Below are positions 1-6,460 of a stretch of 11,888 bases of DNA, piece after piece. The notes under the pieces were generated by a model, which did not search any database, had not been told where the DNA came from, and saw only the letters and a list, made by a program, of their open reading frames with translations. Every line of letters starts with the position of its first letter. Position 1 is the first letter of the stretch. The stretch comes from an uncultured Campylobacter sp. GTDB taxonomy: Bacteria > Campylobacterota > Campylobacteria > Campylobacterales > Campylobacteraceae. The DNA is taken from positions 1 through 11,888 of the forward strand of contig NZ_CALKTT010000059.1 in NCBI RefSeq assembly GCF_937997535.1. Direction: 5' to 3'. The position numbers and the translations under genes are program-made.

Positions 1-929
1 TCGATTAGGCTTAAAATTTTGCGGATCTGCGTTTGGTATTCGCGCGCGAGCTCTATGCTAGCGGGCCTACCAAAAAGCGTAGTTTCAAAAAGATCGGGCG
101 CACCGTTTAAAAATAGATATAAGCGCTCATCCATAAATACCGCGCTCAAGCTAAACTCGCCGCTCGCCCCGCGATTTATCTCGCGCAGACGCTCCATAAA
201 CGCGGGCGTTAGCAAATAGCGCGCTTCTACTTTGTCATCCGCAAACACGCGAAAATCGCGCATAAAATCCACATCGTCCATCATCTCTTTTTCGCCGAAG
301 ATCTTGGCGTTTAGCTCCCTGCTTACCACTATCGTTTTGCCCGAAGTTTTTTTCGCGAGCTCGCAGATCAGTACATTGCCGTCAAAGTCCATATAGTTAT
401 CGTAGAATACTTTAATCAACATAATCGCCGCTATGAGCGGATTATCCATTCCCATGTAAAACCTACTATTACTATGTACCTCGCTGAGGCTAAATTTAAT
501 CCCGCAGTTCGCGCCCGTAATCCGATCCTCGCTTTTGATCCTAGATTTCCTATAAATTTTAAATTTTTGAAATTCCTCTCCTTGCATGCCGGTATATGGA
601 TCGTATTTTAAACCGGCATCTATATCGTTTATTACGGCGCGGACGAATATCTCTTTATAAAATTTGTAGTAGCGAATTTCTGCTTCAGTTTCTTGACCGG
701 CACAATGAAGAAGAAATATCCAAAAGATCTGAAGAAAAATTAAGGTACCTAAAATTTCGGCAATTTTTATCAAAGGAGTATCCGCTTTGACGCCATCTAG
801 ATACATTGCTACGAACAGGATCGCAAGAAAGGCGGCTATGCAGAGGTAGTAATATTTATTAAAAGCTCTAGCACACGCTTTTTGTTCGGTTAAAGTCTGT
901 GAAATAGCATCTTGCAGAGCAGGCGACAT
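1..929 (-). CDS. DUF3137 family membrane protein, C-terminus cut by window edge
   Basis: The ATG at 929-927 follows an AAGGAT ribosome site and opens a frame of 309 codons that runs off the window start without a stop, so the C-terminus is missing. Two hydrophobic segments (about residues 27-45 and 57-76) near the N-terminus suggest a membrane hairpin anchoring a cytoplasmic domain. From about residue 85 the chain resembles the DUF3137 family: an N-terminal YYKFYKEIF stretch, a central FDGNVLICEL segment (182-191), then FRVFADDKVEARYLLTP (226-242) followed by FMERL. That last block is the most recognisable signature of the family. Function is unknown; some members are loosely called galanin-like, which says nothing about their role. 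It reads in the same direction as the zinc genes but is separated from them by 241 bp with its own possible promoter. The family call is from memory of the motif pattern and is fairly secure. Confidence 0.8.
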   Translation of the reverse strand, partial: MSPALQDAISQTLTEQKACARAFNKYYYLCIAAFLAILFVAMYLDGVKADTPLIKIAEILGTLIFLQIFWIFLLHCAGQETEAEIRYYKFYKEIFVRAVINDIDAGLKYDPYTGMQGEEFQKFKIYRKSRIKSEDRITGANCGIKFSLSEVHSNSRFYMGMDNPLIAAIMLIKVFYDNYMDFDGNVLICELAKKTSGKTIVVSRELNAKIFGEKEMMDDVDFMRDFRVFADDKVEARYLLTPAFMERLREINRGASGEFSLSAVFMDERLYLFLNGAPDLFETTLFGRPASIELAREYQTQIRKILSLI

Positions 930-957
930 ATCTATCCTTGAGAAAAATTTCGCCCGT

Positions 958-963
958 ATTGTA
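958..963 (-). promoter_or_regulatory. candidate -10 box for the DUF3137 gene
   Basis: On the minus strand this reads TACAAT, one mismatch from the sigma-70 -10 consensus. It would place a start site near 951 and give a leader of about 22 nt. An AT-rich stretch lies upstream. No clear -35 is visible, which is normal for Campylobacter sigma-70 promoters. Confidence 0.35.
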
Positions 964-973
964 GCGAAATTTA

Positions 974-1000
974 GCGGAATTCATAAAGAGCGAATTCCGC
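974..1000. repeat. perfect 9-bp inverted repeat, 9-nt loop
   Basis: GCGGAATTC (974-982) and GAATTCCGC (992-1000) are exact inverted copies around ATAAAGAGC. The stem lies between the fused transporter gene and the DUF3137 gene, just upstream of the latter's candidate -10 box. No clear U-run follows on either strand, so it may be an operator or a weak terminator/processing hairpin rather than a classic intrinsic terminator. Confidence 0.45.
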
Positions 1001-1112
1001 CGTATAATTAAATAGTCGAGATCGGAGCCTAATTTATGCAGTCCGTGCGGCGTAAATTCTAAAATCTTACTCTTTGAAATTATGTCCGCACCGGATTTAA
1101 AATTTAACGTAT

Positions 1113-1135
1113 CGCGTAAACTTATATTTCACGCG
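1113..1135 (-). terminator. candidate terminator hairpin after the zinc operon
   Basis: On the minus strand CGCGTGAA pairs with TTTACGCG (8 pairs including one G-U) around a 7-nt loop. It lies 36-58 nt past the transporter stop codon. The following sequence, ATACGTTAAATTTT, has only a broken T-tract, so termination efficiency is uncertain. Confidence 0.35.
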
Positions 1136-1170
1136 AGCCGCCTTTGTAAATTTGCGTTCAAATTTTGCGA

Positions 1171-3333
1171 TCACAGCACCCTGAGGTTGTCTGAGAGGAA
1201 ATACATAAAAATCCCGAGCCCGAACATCACGAAAAGTCCCAAGAATTCGACGTAAAGCTTCAGGCTTACGAGCCGCTTTGAGCTAAGCTCGTTTGCTTTC
1301 GCGCCGAAAAGCGCGGCTAAAAATATCACGACGCTCATTCCAAAACCGATGAAAAGCGCACTTGCGACGCTAAGCGCGAAGCTTCCGAGGCTGAAGGCAA
1401 GCACAAAAATAAGGATCGTGCCGGGGCAGGGCACGAGTGCCGCCGCAAGCGCGATAAGCCACTCTCGCCCTTTCTCGCCGCCGCCAGTCGCGCCATTTTG
1501 CAGCGAGCGAGATGAGGTTTGGTTTTTGAAATTTGCAGAATTTAAAGCCTTTTTTTGCTCGTTTTGGCTAGACGAGTTTTCTTGTAAATTTGCGGCTAAA
1601 TTTGAATCCGAATTTAACTCTGCCGTTGCGGCGCCCGAATTTTCAGTATCTAAATACTGTGCGGATTCGCCGCTAGGGGTTTTAAATTTAGAAAATTTAT
1701 GGCTCTTTGACGCTGCGCCAGCGGAATCCCCGGCATTTGCAAATACCGTATTTTTTAAGTGAGCGTCCGTCTCTGCGGTGTTTGCGGCGGAAGTGCAAGC
1801 GGCGCAGGAGCAGCCCGCATCGTGGTGGGCGCCCGATCTTACACGGCGAGCTTTGTCGTAGATGATGAGCGCGGTTATGACGATGATCAGAAGCGCCGAA
1901 ATTTTCGTGGTGATCGAGGCGGAGTTTGCAGAAACTATGCCTGCGACGTTTTGCAGCACGAACATGCTCGCGCTTACTAAAACGAGCGCTCCTAGTACGT
2001 GCAGAAGCCCGATTTTAAGGGCAAACCCAAAGGCCTTGACGTAGCTGCCGCCATGGGCTAAGAAATAGCTCGCCGTTAGCAGCTTCGCGTGCCCTGGGCC
2101 TGCCGCGTGGAAAAAGCCGTATATGAAAGAAAGCGCTAAGACCCATAGGATGGTGCTCGCGCTTGCATGCTCGCTGCTTGCGCGAAACGCCGTTTTGAGA
2201 CTTTTCATAAAATCCATCGTCTTTTGCGCGACAAATCCCAGCGAGACCTCTTTGTGCTGCTCGCTTGAAATATCGTCGCTGTCGGATACGGCGCCATTTT
2301 TCTCCGCTTCATTTTGCGCTAAATTTAAAGAACTCTCCTCGGGCGGCGTCGCGAGATCTTGCGTAGAATGCGCGGAATTTAAAGAATTATCTCGCCTCGC
2401 AGCAAAATTTTCGCCCGCACCTTTATCTGCAAGCGCTGCAGAATTTGCGGGGCCACCTTTTGCCTGCACGTCCTTTTTTGCGGCTTTATTAATCTGCGCG
2501 ATGGTATCCGAAGCGGCTATATTTTTTTGCGCCTCTGCTGCAGCTTCCGAAACGATGTCGCCGACGGATCTTTGGTTTGATCTGCGTGCTGAGCTGGCAT
2601 TGGGTTTAGCTTGCCCGCCTTGCGCAAGTTTATCCTCTGAGCCTGCAAGACTCTGCTCGCTAGATGTAAGTTCGCTCTGCGCTAAATCGGAGTTCGGCGC
2701 GCTTGAAATCAGCGGTTTTTTATCTGCGATTTTTGGCTTTTCGCCGCTAAATTCTATAAAGGTGGTGGCTAAATTTGAATTAGGCTTCGCTACAAAGCCC
2801 TCGCCCAGATTGATGGGCTTGTCGTCAAGCATTTTGAAATTGAAAAATCCCTGATCGTCGTTAATGGAAATTTTAAGAACGCGGTTATTTTGCAGCTCGA
2901 AGCCGACCTTTTGATCAAATTCAAACACGAGTCTGCCCTTTTTAACGAGGCTTATTGCGTTTTTAAAATTTCCCTTGATCTGCATGCCTACGAGGTTGCT
3001 AAGTGCGGGCTTTGCGTTTTTTGGCGCTTGATCGTAGAATTCCGCCTCGCAAAGGTAGTTTTTAGGGGTTAGATAATCGGTCATCGCCTTAGTTATCTCG
3101 GCAAGCTCGCTATTTTCAAGCTTGCCGTTGGAATTTATATCGTAGGTCTGCATTATGACGTCGGTAAAATTTTGAGAGAAAAGCCACGAAAAATGCAGAC
3201 TCACGATCTTGCCGTCTTGTGCGACGGGAGTGATGCTAACGTGCGCAGTAGGCGTGTATAGGGCGCACAGAGCGCACGCAAATATCCGCGAGCTAAAGAT
3301 CGCGGATAAAATTAAAATTTTAATAAATTTCAT
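1171..3333 (-). CDS. fused DUF1007-NicO metal transporter (ZevA-ZevB-like)
   Basis: A 720-residue membrane protein, probably moving zinc (or nickel/cobalt) across the inner membrane. Residues 1-20 form a signal sequence, followed by a Cys-containing segment and AHVSI. About 20-200 resemble the DUF1007 periplasmic domain, with an EF-hand-like loop, DINSNGKLENSE (65-76). About 203-385 are an Ala/Ser/Asn-rich, probably disordered linker. From about 393 come six hydrophobic segments of the NicO family with HAAGPGHAKL (409-418), a later His445 and VPCPG (634-638). A 125-residue polar loop between TM3 and TM4 starts with a possible metal site, HHDAGCSCAAC (503-513). DUF1007 and NicO proteins are usually separate; in Haemophilus ZevA/ZevB the pair serves zinc uptake. 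The ATG at 3333 lies 3 nt past the znuA stop. A TTG at 3336, better spaced from GGAG at 3348-3351, is an alternative start. Substrate is inferred from the znuA neighbour. Confidence 0.85.
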   Translation of the reverse strand: MKFIKILILSAIFSSRIFACALCALYTPTAHVSITPVAQDGKIVSLHFSWLFSQNFTDVIMQTYDINSNGKLENSELAEITKAMTDYLTPKNYLCEAEFYDQAPKNAKPALSNLVGMQIKGNFKNAISLVKKGRLVFEFDQKVGFELQNNRVLKISINDDQGFFNFKMLDDKPINLGEGFVAKPNSNLATTFIEFSGEKPKIADKKPLISSAPNSDLAQSELTSSEQSLAGSEDKLAQGGQAKPNASSARRSNQRSVGDIVSEAAAEAQKNIAASDTIAQINKAAKKDVQAKGGPANSAALADKGAGENFAARRDNSLNSAHSTQDLATPPEESSLNLAQNEAEKNGAVSDSDDISSEQHKEVSLGFVAQKTMDFMKSLKTAFRASSEHASASTILWVLALSFIYGFFHAAGPGHAKLLTASYFLAHGGSYVKAFGFALKIGLLHVLGALVLVSASMFVLQNVAGIVSANSASITTKISALLIIVITALIIYDKARRVRSGAHHDAGCSCAACTSAANTAETDAHLKNTVFANAGDSAGAASKSHKFSKFKTPSGESAQYLDTENSGAATAELNSDSNLAANLQENSSSQNEQKKALNSANFKNQTSSRSLQNGATGGGEKGREWLIALAAALVPCPGTILIFVLAFSLGSFALSVASALFIGFGMSVVIFLAALFGAKANELSSKRLVSLKLYVEFLGLFVMFGLGIFMYFLSDNLRVL

Positions 3334-3336
3334 CAA

Positions 3337-4263
3337 CTACAAATTTTCTCCGAAAACGTCGATCGTCTTTTTCATCGTCTCATACCAATCTAGCGGCAGC
3401 TGATCGATCTCCATCACCTTTGCGCCCGTTTGCGCGGCGATGGTTTGCGCTGCCTTTTTGGAAAACTGCGGTGCGACGAAAATCACCTTGATCTTTTCCT
3501 CTTTGGCTTCCTCGATCAGCTCGGCTAAATCCGCAGGCTTAGGCTCTTTGCCCTCCACTTCGACTGCGATCTGCTCTAAATCGTATCGATGCGCGAAATA
3601 GCCCCAAGACGGATGATAAACCATAAATTTCTTTCCCTTGACGCCCGCTAATTTCTGCTTTGCGTAAGCGTCCAGCTCGTCAAGCTTTTTAGCAAATTTA
3701 TCGAAATTTGCTTCATAAATTTTAGCATCCTTAGGATACTGTTTGGTTAACGCGTCTTTAATATTTTTAGCTTGAATTTTTACAAGCTGCGGATCGAGCC
3801 AGATATGCGGATCTAAGCCGTCGTGATGATGATGGTGCTCGTGCGCTTCGTGATCTTTGTCGCCATGCTCATGATGCGCGTCATGATCGTGATCATCATG
3901 ATGCGCGCTATGATCATGTTCGTCGTGATGGTGATGCTCTGCCATAGCCATTTTAGTGATGCCATCTTCGGTGCGGATTATCTTCATCTTCGGATACGAT
4001 GCGGCAAGCTTTGGTAGCCAGACTTCATCAAATTCTATACCGACTGCAAAATACAGATCGCTATTTTCTAACATTTTCATCTCCGAAGGCTTAGGCTCGT
4101 ATGTGTGTGGATCAGCGCCTTTGCCGACCATCGTATTTACCTGCAGAGTATCACCTGCGATCTGTTCAACAAAATACTTCGTAGGAAGTATGGTCGTGGT
4201 GACCGTAGGTTTGGCGAATGCTACGCAACTAGCTGCTAAAAGCGTGAAAACAAGCTTTTTCAT
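3337..4263 (-). CDS. znuA: zinc ABC transporter substrate-binding protein ZnuA
   Basis: A 308-residue periplasmic cluster A-I metal-binding protein that captures Zn2+ and delivers it to an inner-membrane transporter. The start is the ATG at 4263, 6 nt after AAGGA; a TTG five codons upstream overlaps that ribosome site and is unlikely. Residues 1-17 are a signal peptide (KKLVFTLLAASCVAFA). Expected ligands are visible: His53 in GADPHTYEP, His153 in LDPHIWLDP, His217 in YHPSWGYFAH, and an acidic residue, probably Asp287 in EIDQLP. Residues 110-147 are the charged ZnuA loop, with 20 His in 38 positions, which argues for zinc rather than manganese. It is first in a two-gene unit with the fused DUF1007-NicO transporter and divergent from a Fur-family gene. 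Genes for the usual partners, ZnuB and ZnuC, are not adjacent on either side. Confidence 0.93.
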   Translation of the reverse strand: MKKLVFTLLAASCVAFAKPTVTTTILPTKYFVEQIAGDTLQVNTMVGKGADPHTYEPKPSEMKMLENSDLYFAVGIEFDEVWLPKLAASYPKMKIIRTEDGITKMAMAEHHHHDEHDHSAHHDDHDHDAHHEHGDKDHEAHEHHHHHDGLDPHIWLDPQLVKIQAKNIKDALTKQYPKDAKIYEANFDKFAKKLDELDAYAKQKLAGVKGKKFMVYHPSWGYFAHRYDLEQIAVEVEGKEPKPADLAELIEEAKEEKIKVIFVAPQFSKKAAQTIAAQTGAKVMEIDQLPLDWYETMKKTIDVFGENL

Positions 4264-4290
4264 AAAATTCCTTTCCAAAAAAATTGCGGA

Positions 4291-4296
4291 AGTATA
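4291..4296 (-). promoter_or_regulatory. -10 box of the znuA promoter
   Basis: The minus strand reads TTGATATACTT, with TATACT as the -10 hexamer (one mismatch). The predicted start near 4284 gives a leader of about 20 nt. The same TTGATATACTT string occurs upstream of the YdcH gene. The candidate operator at 4301-4321 sits in the -17 to -37 interval, where a bound repressor would block polymerase. Confidence 0.55.
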
Positions 4297-4300
4297 TCAA

Positions 4301-4321
4301 AAGCAACTTAGTTGCAACTTA
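4301..4321. promoter_or_regulatory. candidate zinc-responsive (Zur/Fur-type) operator
   Basis: GCAACTTA occurs twice (4303-4310 and 4314-4321) separated by GTT, an 11-bp period close to one helical turn. The same bases form overlapping inverted repeats: GCAACT-T-AGTTGC (4303-4315) and AGTTGCAACT (4310-4319). It is the most symmetrical element in the 113-bp gap between znuA and the divergent Fur-family gene. Fur-family dimers bind such nested repeats, so control of znuA and possibly of the regulator gene itself is inferred. No binding consensus for this lineage was available for comparison. Confidence 0.5.
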
Positions 4322-4344
4322 ATATAAATTTATCTAAATTTCGC

Positions 4345-4350
4345 TATCAT
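4345..4350 (+). promoter_or_regulatory. candidate -10 box for the Fur-family regulator
   Basis: TATCAT (one mismatch from TATAAT) would start transcription near 4357 and give a leader of about 20 nt ending in the AAGG ribosome site (4367-4370). An alternative hexamer, TATAAA, lies at 4323-4328, directly beside the candidate operator; if that one is used, autoregulation would be more direct. Confidence 0.3.
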
Positions 4351-4376
4351 CGCTTAAATTTTAAAAAAGGCGTAAA

Positions 4377-4730
4377 ATGGATCCCAAAGATTTTTTAGCG
4401 AGTCACGATATCGCTCCTACAGCGCTTAGAGTGCAGATCGTGCAGATCCTAAGCGAGAAAAAATGCCCGGTAAGCTATGATGAACTAGTAGAACAAACGG
4501 GTGCTAATAAAACCACGATATATCGCAATATAGCGCTTTTGGAAGAGAAAAATTTGATAATTACCAGCGAAAATAATCATAAAAGCTTTTATGAGCTCAC
4601 CGACGGCGCAAAAGCGTATTTTGTCTGCGAAAGCTGCCATAAAATGGAGGAGATTTCGATGCCTGCTTTGCCACAAAAAAATGTCAAAAGCGTGCTTGTG
4701 CGAGGATTGTGCGAGAAGTGCGGCGGCTGA
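4377..4730 (+). CDS. short Fur-family transcriptional regulator, probable Zur
   Basis: A 117-residue regulator, short for a family usually near 130-150. ATG follows AAGG with a 6-nt gap. Residues 1-62 form a winged helix: TALRVQIVQILSEK, then SYDELVEQTGANKTTIYRNI, matching the Fur recognition-helix pattern (KTTIYRNIALLEEKNLI). The dimerisation part keeps two CxxC pairs, Cys84/Cys87 (CESC) and Cys112/Cys115 (CEKC), the usual structural zinc site. The His-rich HHHxH-type stretch normally just before the first CxxC is replaced by YELTDGAKAYFV; His68 and His88 are the nearby candidates for a sensory site. Divergence from the ZnuA-type gene makes zinc the likely signal, with repression of znuA when zinc is ample. 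PerR, Fur or Nur cannot be excluded from sequence alone. Confidence 0.8.
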   Translation: MDPKDFLASHDIAPTALRVQIVQILSEKKCPVSYDELVEQTGANKTTIYRNIALLEEKNLIITSENNHKSFYELTDGAKAYFVCESCHKMEEISMPALPQKNVKSVLVRGLCEKCGG

Positions 4731-4826
4731 GGCGGGAAATTTTAATAAAAAGCACTCAAGGAAATTTGGCTAAAACGCTAGGGCAAAATTTAACCGATTT
4801 TTAACGGATTTTTATAAAACAAACGA

Positions 4827-4832
4827 TATAAT
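4827..4832 (+). promoter_or_regulatory. -10 box (perfect TATAAT) for the 146-residue gene
   Basis: TATAAT is preceded by phased T-runs (GATTTTTAACGGATTTTTA), the pattern expected in place of a -35 box at Campylobacter sigma-70 promoters. The start near 4839 gives a leader of about 28 nt. Confidence 0.6.
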
Positions 4833-4866
4833 CCGAGCGTTTCATATTTTAAAAGGGAAAAATTCA

Positions 4867-5307
4867 GTGAATAAAAACGATACGATAAAAGCAATAGAGA
4901 AGTTTGTAAGTTCTCAAGAAATGACGATGTTTCGCCTGAAAAAGGGTATCTACGGCGATGCGATGAAAAACCTGGATCAGGTTTTTACGCCGTATAAGGA
5001 GTTCGCCGAATTTTTTAAAAATCCCGCAAATAGGCTGCAGGAGCTGTTAGGCAACATCGCGTACGAATCGATTTTAAACTACACTGAAGCAGGGCTATCG
5101 CACTGCGAGAAGATCCACTCGATCTATTTTGTGGAATCCAAAGGATTTTTCAAAAGTGGGCTAAAGTATATCGAGCCTGATGCGACCGCGAGAGAAAGAG
5201 CCAAGAGCTATTACGACAAATTGCTGGAAAATAATGAGAAGCTTAACGAATATATCGATATCGGCTTGCAAAGGCTACATGGCTTAGAAGCAAAGGTTTT
5301 CGAGTAG
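4867..5307 (+). CDS. conserved-looking hypothetical protein, 146 residues
   Basis: I do not recognise this protein. It starts with GTG at 4867, 9 nt after an AGGG ribosome site, and ends at TAG 5305-5307. The sequence is charged and predicted mostly helical, with no signal peptide or membrane segment, so it is probably cytoplasmic. Notable stretches are FRLKKGIYGD (22-31), an aromatic-rich middle (VFTPYKEFAEFFKN) and a Glu/Lys-rich C-terminal helix (about 109-146). There is one Cys, near residue 80 (SHCEKIHSIYF); it is not part of a CxxC, so no obvious metal site is seen. It is preceded by a perfect -10 box and followed by 675 bp without a gene, so it is probably transcribed alone. It follows the Fur-family gene by 136 bp on the same strand, but no functional link can be shown. 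The promoter, codon use and ordered composition argue that it is a real gene. Confidence 0.75.
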   Translation: MNKNDTIKAIEKFVSSQEMTMFRLKKGIYGDAMKNLDQVFTPYKEFAEFFKNPANRLQELLGNIAYESILNYTEAGLSHCEKIHSIYFVESKGFFKSGLKYIEPDATARERAKSYYDKLLENNEKLNEYIDIGLQRLHGLEAKVFE

Positions 5308-5983
5308 GCTAGGCTAGCTTTGGGATTTGATTTGCGCGGCGAAATTCTATCGCAAATTCTTGGCGCTTAAAATTCTATGATTAAATTTCATACCTTTTGT
5401 AGATCGCAAACTTATACTATTTAATTCCGCGTTAGCGCCGCTTTTAATTGTGTATATAGCAAATAGGGCGGCTTGAGTAATTCCGTGCCGGCAGGCATTA
5501 TCCGATACGATCAAAGAAATAATCTAAATTTTTAAAGCTCAACGAAGCGGGTTAAAATAAGCAAGCTTGGCTAAATTTCGTGGAGCGACTAAAGCAGGCT
5601 CTAACATAAACTAGCGCTTGGTTGGAGTCTGCGAATTTGAAATTTTGCGGCTAGCGCGAACGGGAATTTAAAATTCTAGCGCTACTTCAGATTCCTTTGA
5701 AATGCGGAATTTTAAAAATAGGTATTGCGCCCGCAATAAGCAAAACGCAAGATTTGAAATTTACTAGAAAATGCTCGCTGCGAAGTAAAATTTAAGAGCC
5801 AGGCTGCAAGGCGATGCGGCGTAAATTTTAACTCGTTTTGGCGCGCTGTTTTAATATCTCTATCGTGCGAGGCAAACTTAAGCGGTAAACTTATTGCGAT
5901 TAGAAAATTCTGCGGATTAAAGCTTAGCGGCGAAATAAGCCTTGCTAGCACTCTGCTGCATCTAAATTTCGCCGCAAGCAACT
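5308..5983. other. gene-free stretch
   Basis: No frame here has a convincing start, ribosome site and protein-like composition. An 89-codon minus frame (5712-5981) begins with TTG and has no ribosome site. The DNA is punctuated with AAATTT/AAATTC words. CTAGCGC occurs three times (5611-5617, 5651-5657, 5676-5682), the last inside the palindrome TAGCGCTA, and GAATTT-A-AAATTC (6-1-6 inverted repeat) lies between the second and third. No tRNA, rRNA or strong terminator was seen. Confidence 0.6.
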
Positions 5984-6214
5984 TTATTTATCTGCCTTTT
6001 CGGCTTTATATTGCGCTAGCAAGCTGCCTAGCTCATCTTTTATGTGAAGCTTTTCCTTCTTCATCGCATCGATCTCCAGATCGCTCATATGCACTCTGCC
6101 GGCCTGCGCGTCGGCGATCTTGTGATCCAGCTCGTCGTGCTTCTCAAAAAGCGAATCAAATCGTGCGTTTTTGCCTTTTAACTCAGTGATTAAATCTCTG
6201 TATTCATGAAACAT
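5984..6214 (-). CDS. YdcH family (DUF465) small protein
   Basis: A 76-residue soluble, coiled-coil protein with an AAGGAG ribosome site 7 nt before the ATG. It matches the DUF465 pattern: an N-terminal MFHEYRDLITELK, a central FEKHDELDHKI (about 23-33) and a second helix with MKKEKLHIKDEL (about 50-61). This helix-turn-helix hairpin family is widespread in Proteobacteria and Campylobacterota; its biochemical role is not established. As I recall, C. jejuni has the orthologue (Cj0449c) next to rpmB. Here the potassium channel and argJ genes lie between. It has its own promoter (-10 at 6242-6247) and is probably monocistronic. Confidence 0.88.
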   Translation of the reverse strand: MFHEYRDLITELKGKNARFDSLFEKHDELDHKIADAQAGRVHMSDLEIDAMKKEKLHIKDELGSLLAQYKAEKADK

Positions 6215-6241
6215 GCTTTACTCCTTTGAAAAATTTATTTA

Positions 6242-6247
6242 AGTATA
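6242..6247 (-). promoter_or_regulatory. -10 box of the YdcH gene promoter
   Basis: The minus strand reads TATTGATATACTTAAA with TATACT as the -10 hexamer, giving a start near 6235 and a leader of about 20 nt before the ATG at 6214. The TTGATATACTT core is identical to that upstream of znuA. Confidence 0.5.
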
Positions 6248-6370
6248 TCAATAAAGCGCTTAAAACCTAATTTCAGCTATCAAATTTAGACTGAATTTCA
6301 CGCATGAGATTCCAAATTTTAAGAGGTAAAATTTTAGTATTTAAAAATTTAAAACAGGCAAATTTAAATG

Positions 6371-6403
6371 ATAAAATTTTAGGGCAGAGCTTTAAAGCCC
6401 TGC
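6371..6403 (-). terminator. probable rho-independent terminator of the rpmB-channel-argJ operon
   Basis: On the minus strand GCAGGGC pairs with GCTCTGC (7 pairs, one G-U) around TTTAAA (6384-6403), followed by CCCTAAAATTTTAT. The hairpin starts 57 nt past the argJ stop. On the plus strand the same stem has an A-C mismatch, so the sequence favours termination of the minus-strand transcript. Confidence 0.55.
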
Positions 6404-6460
6404 TGCTATTCGCTATTTTCGAGACGATATTTTTATTATGAAAGAGTAAGCTGTGAATCT

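Noticed and set aside
1349..1762. 137-codon plus-strand frame opposite the transporter C-terminal half
   Set aside because: It lies wholly within the NicO-domain gene on the other strand and has no recognisable protein features.
2123..2854. 243-codon plus-strand frame opposite the transporter linker
   Set aside because: It mirrors the Ala/Ser-rich linker of the minus-strand gene, gives a Cys/Ser/Ala-rich product with no family pattern, and has no ribosome site. It is a shadow of GC-rich coding bias.
3823..3938. Tandem-repeat or satellite array in the ATGATG-like stretch
   Set aside because: The pattern is His/Asp/Glu codons of the ZnuA metal loop, in frame with the gene, not a free-standing repeat.
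3823..4017. Met/Val-rich plus-strand frame opposite the ZnuA His loop
   Set aside because: Its repetitive composition is the reverse complement of His/Asp codons; no independent evidence of coding.
4264..4278. Upstream TTG start adding five residues to ZnuA
   Set aside because: It would place the AAGGA ribosome site inside the coding region and precede the natural signal peptide start.
5712..5981. 89-codon minus-strand frame just past the YdcH gene
   Set aside because: It begins with TTG, has no ribosome site, and its Lys-Phe pairs come from AAATTT words.
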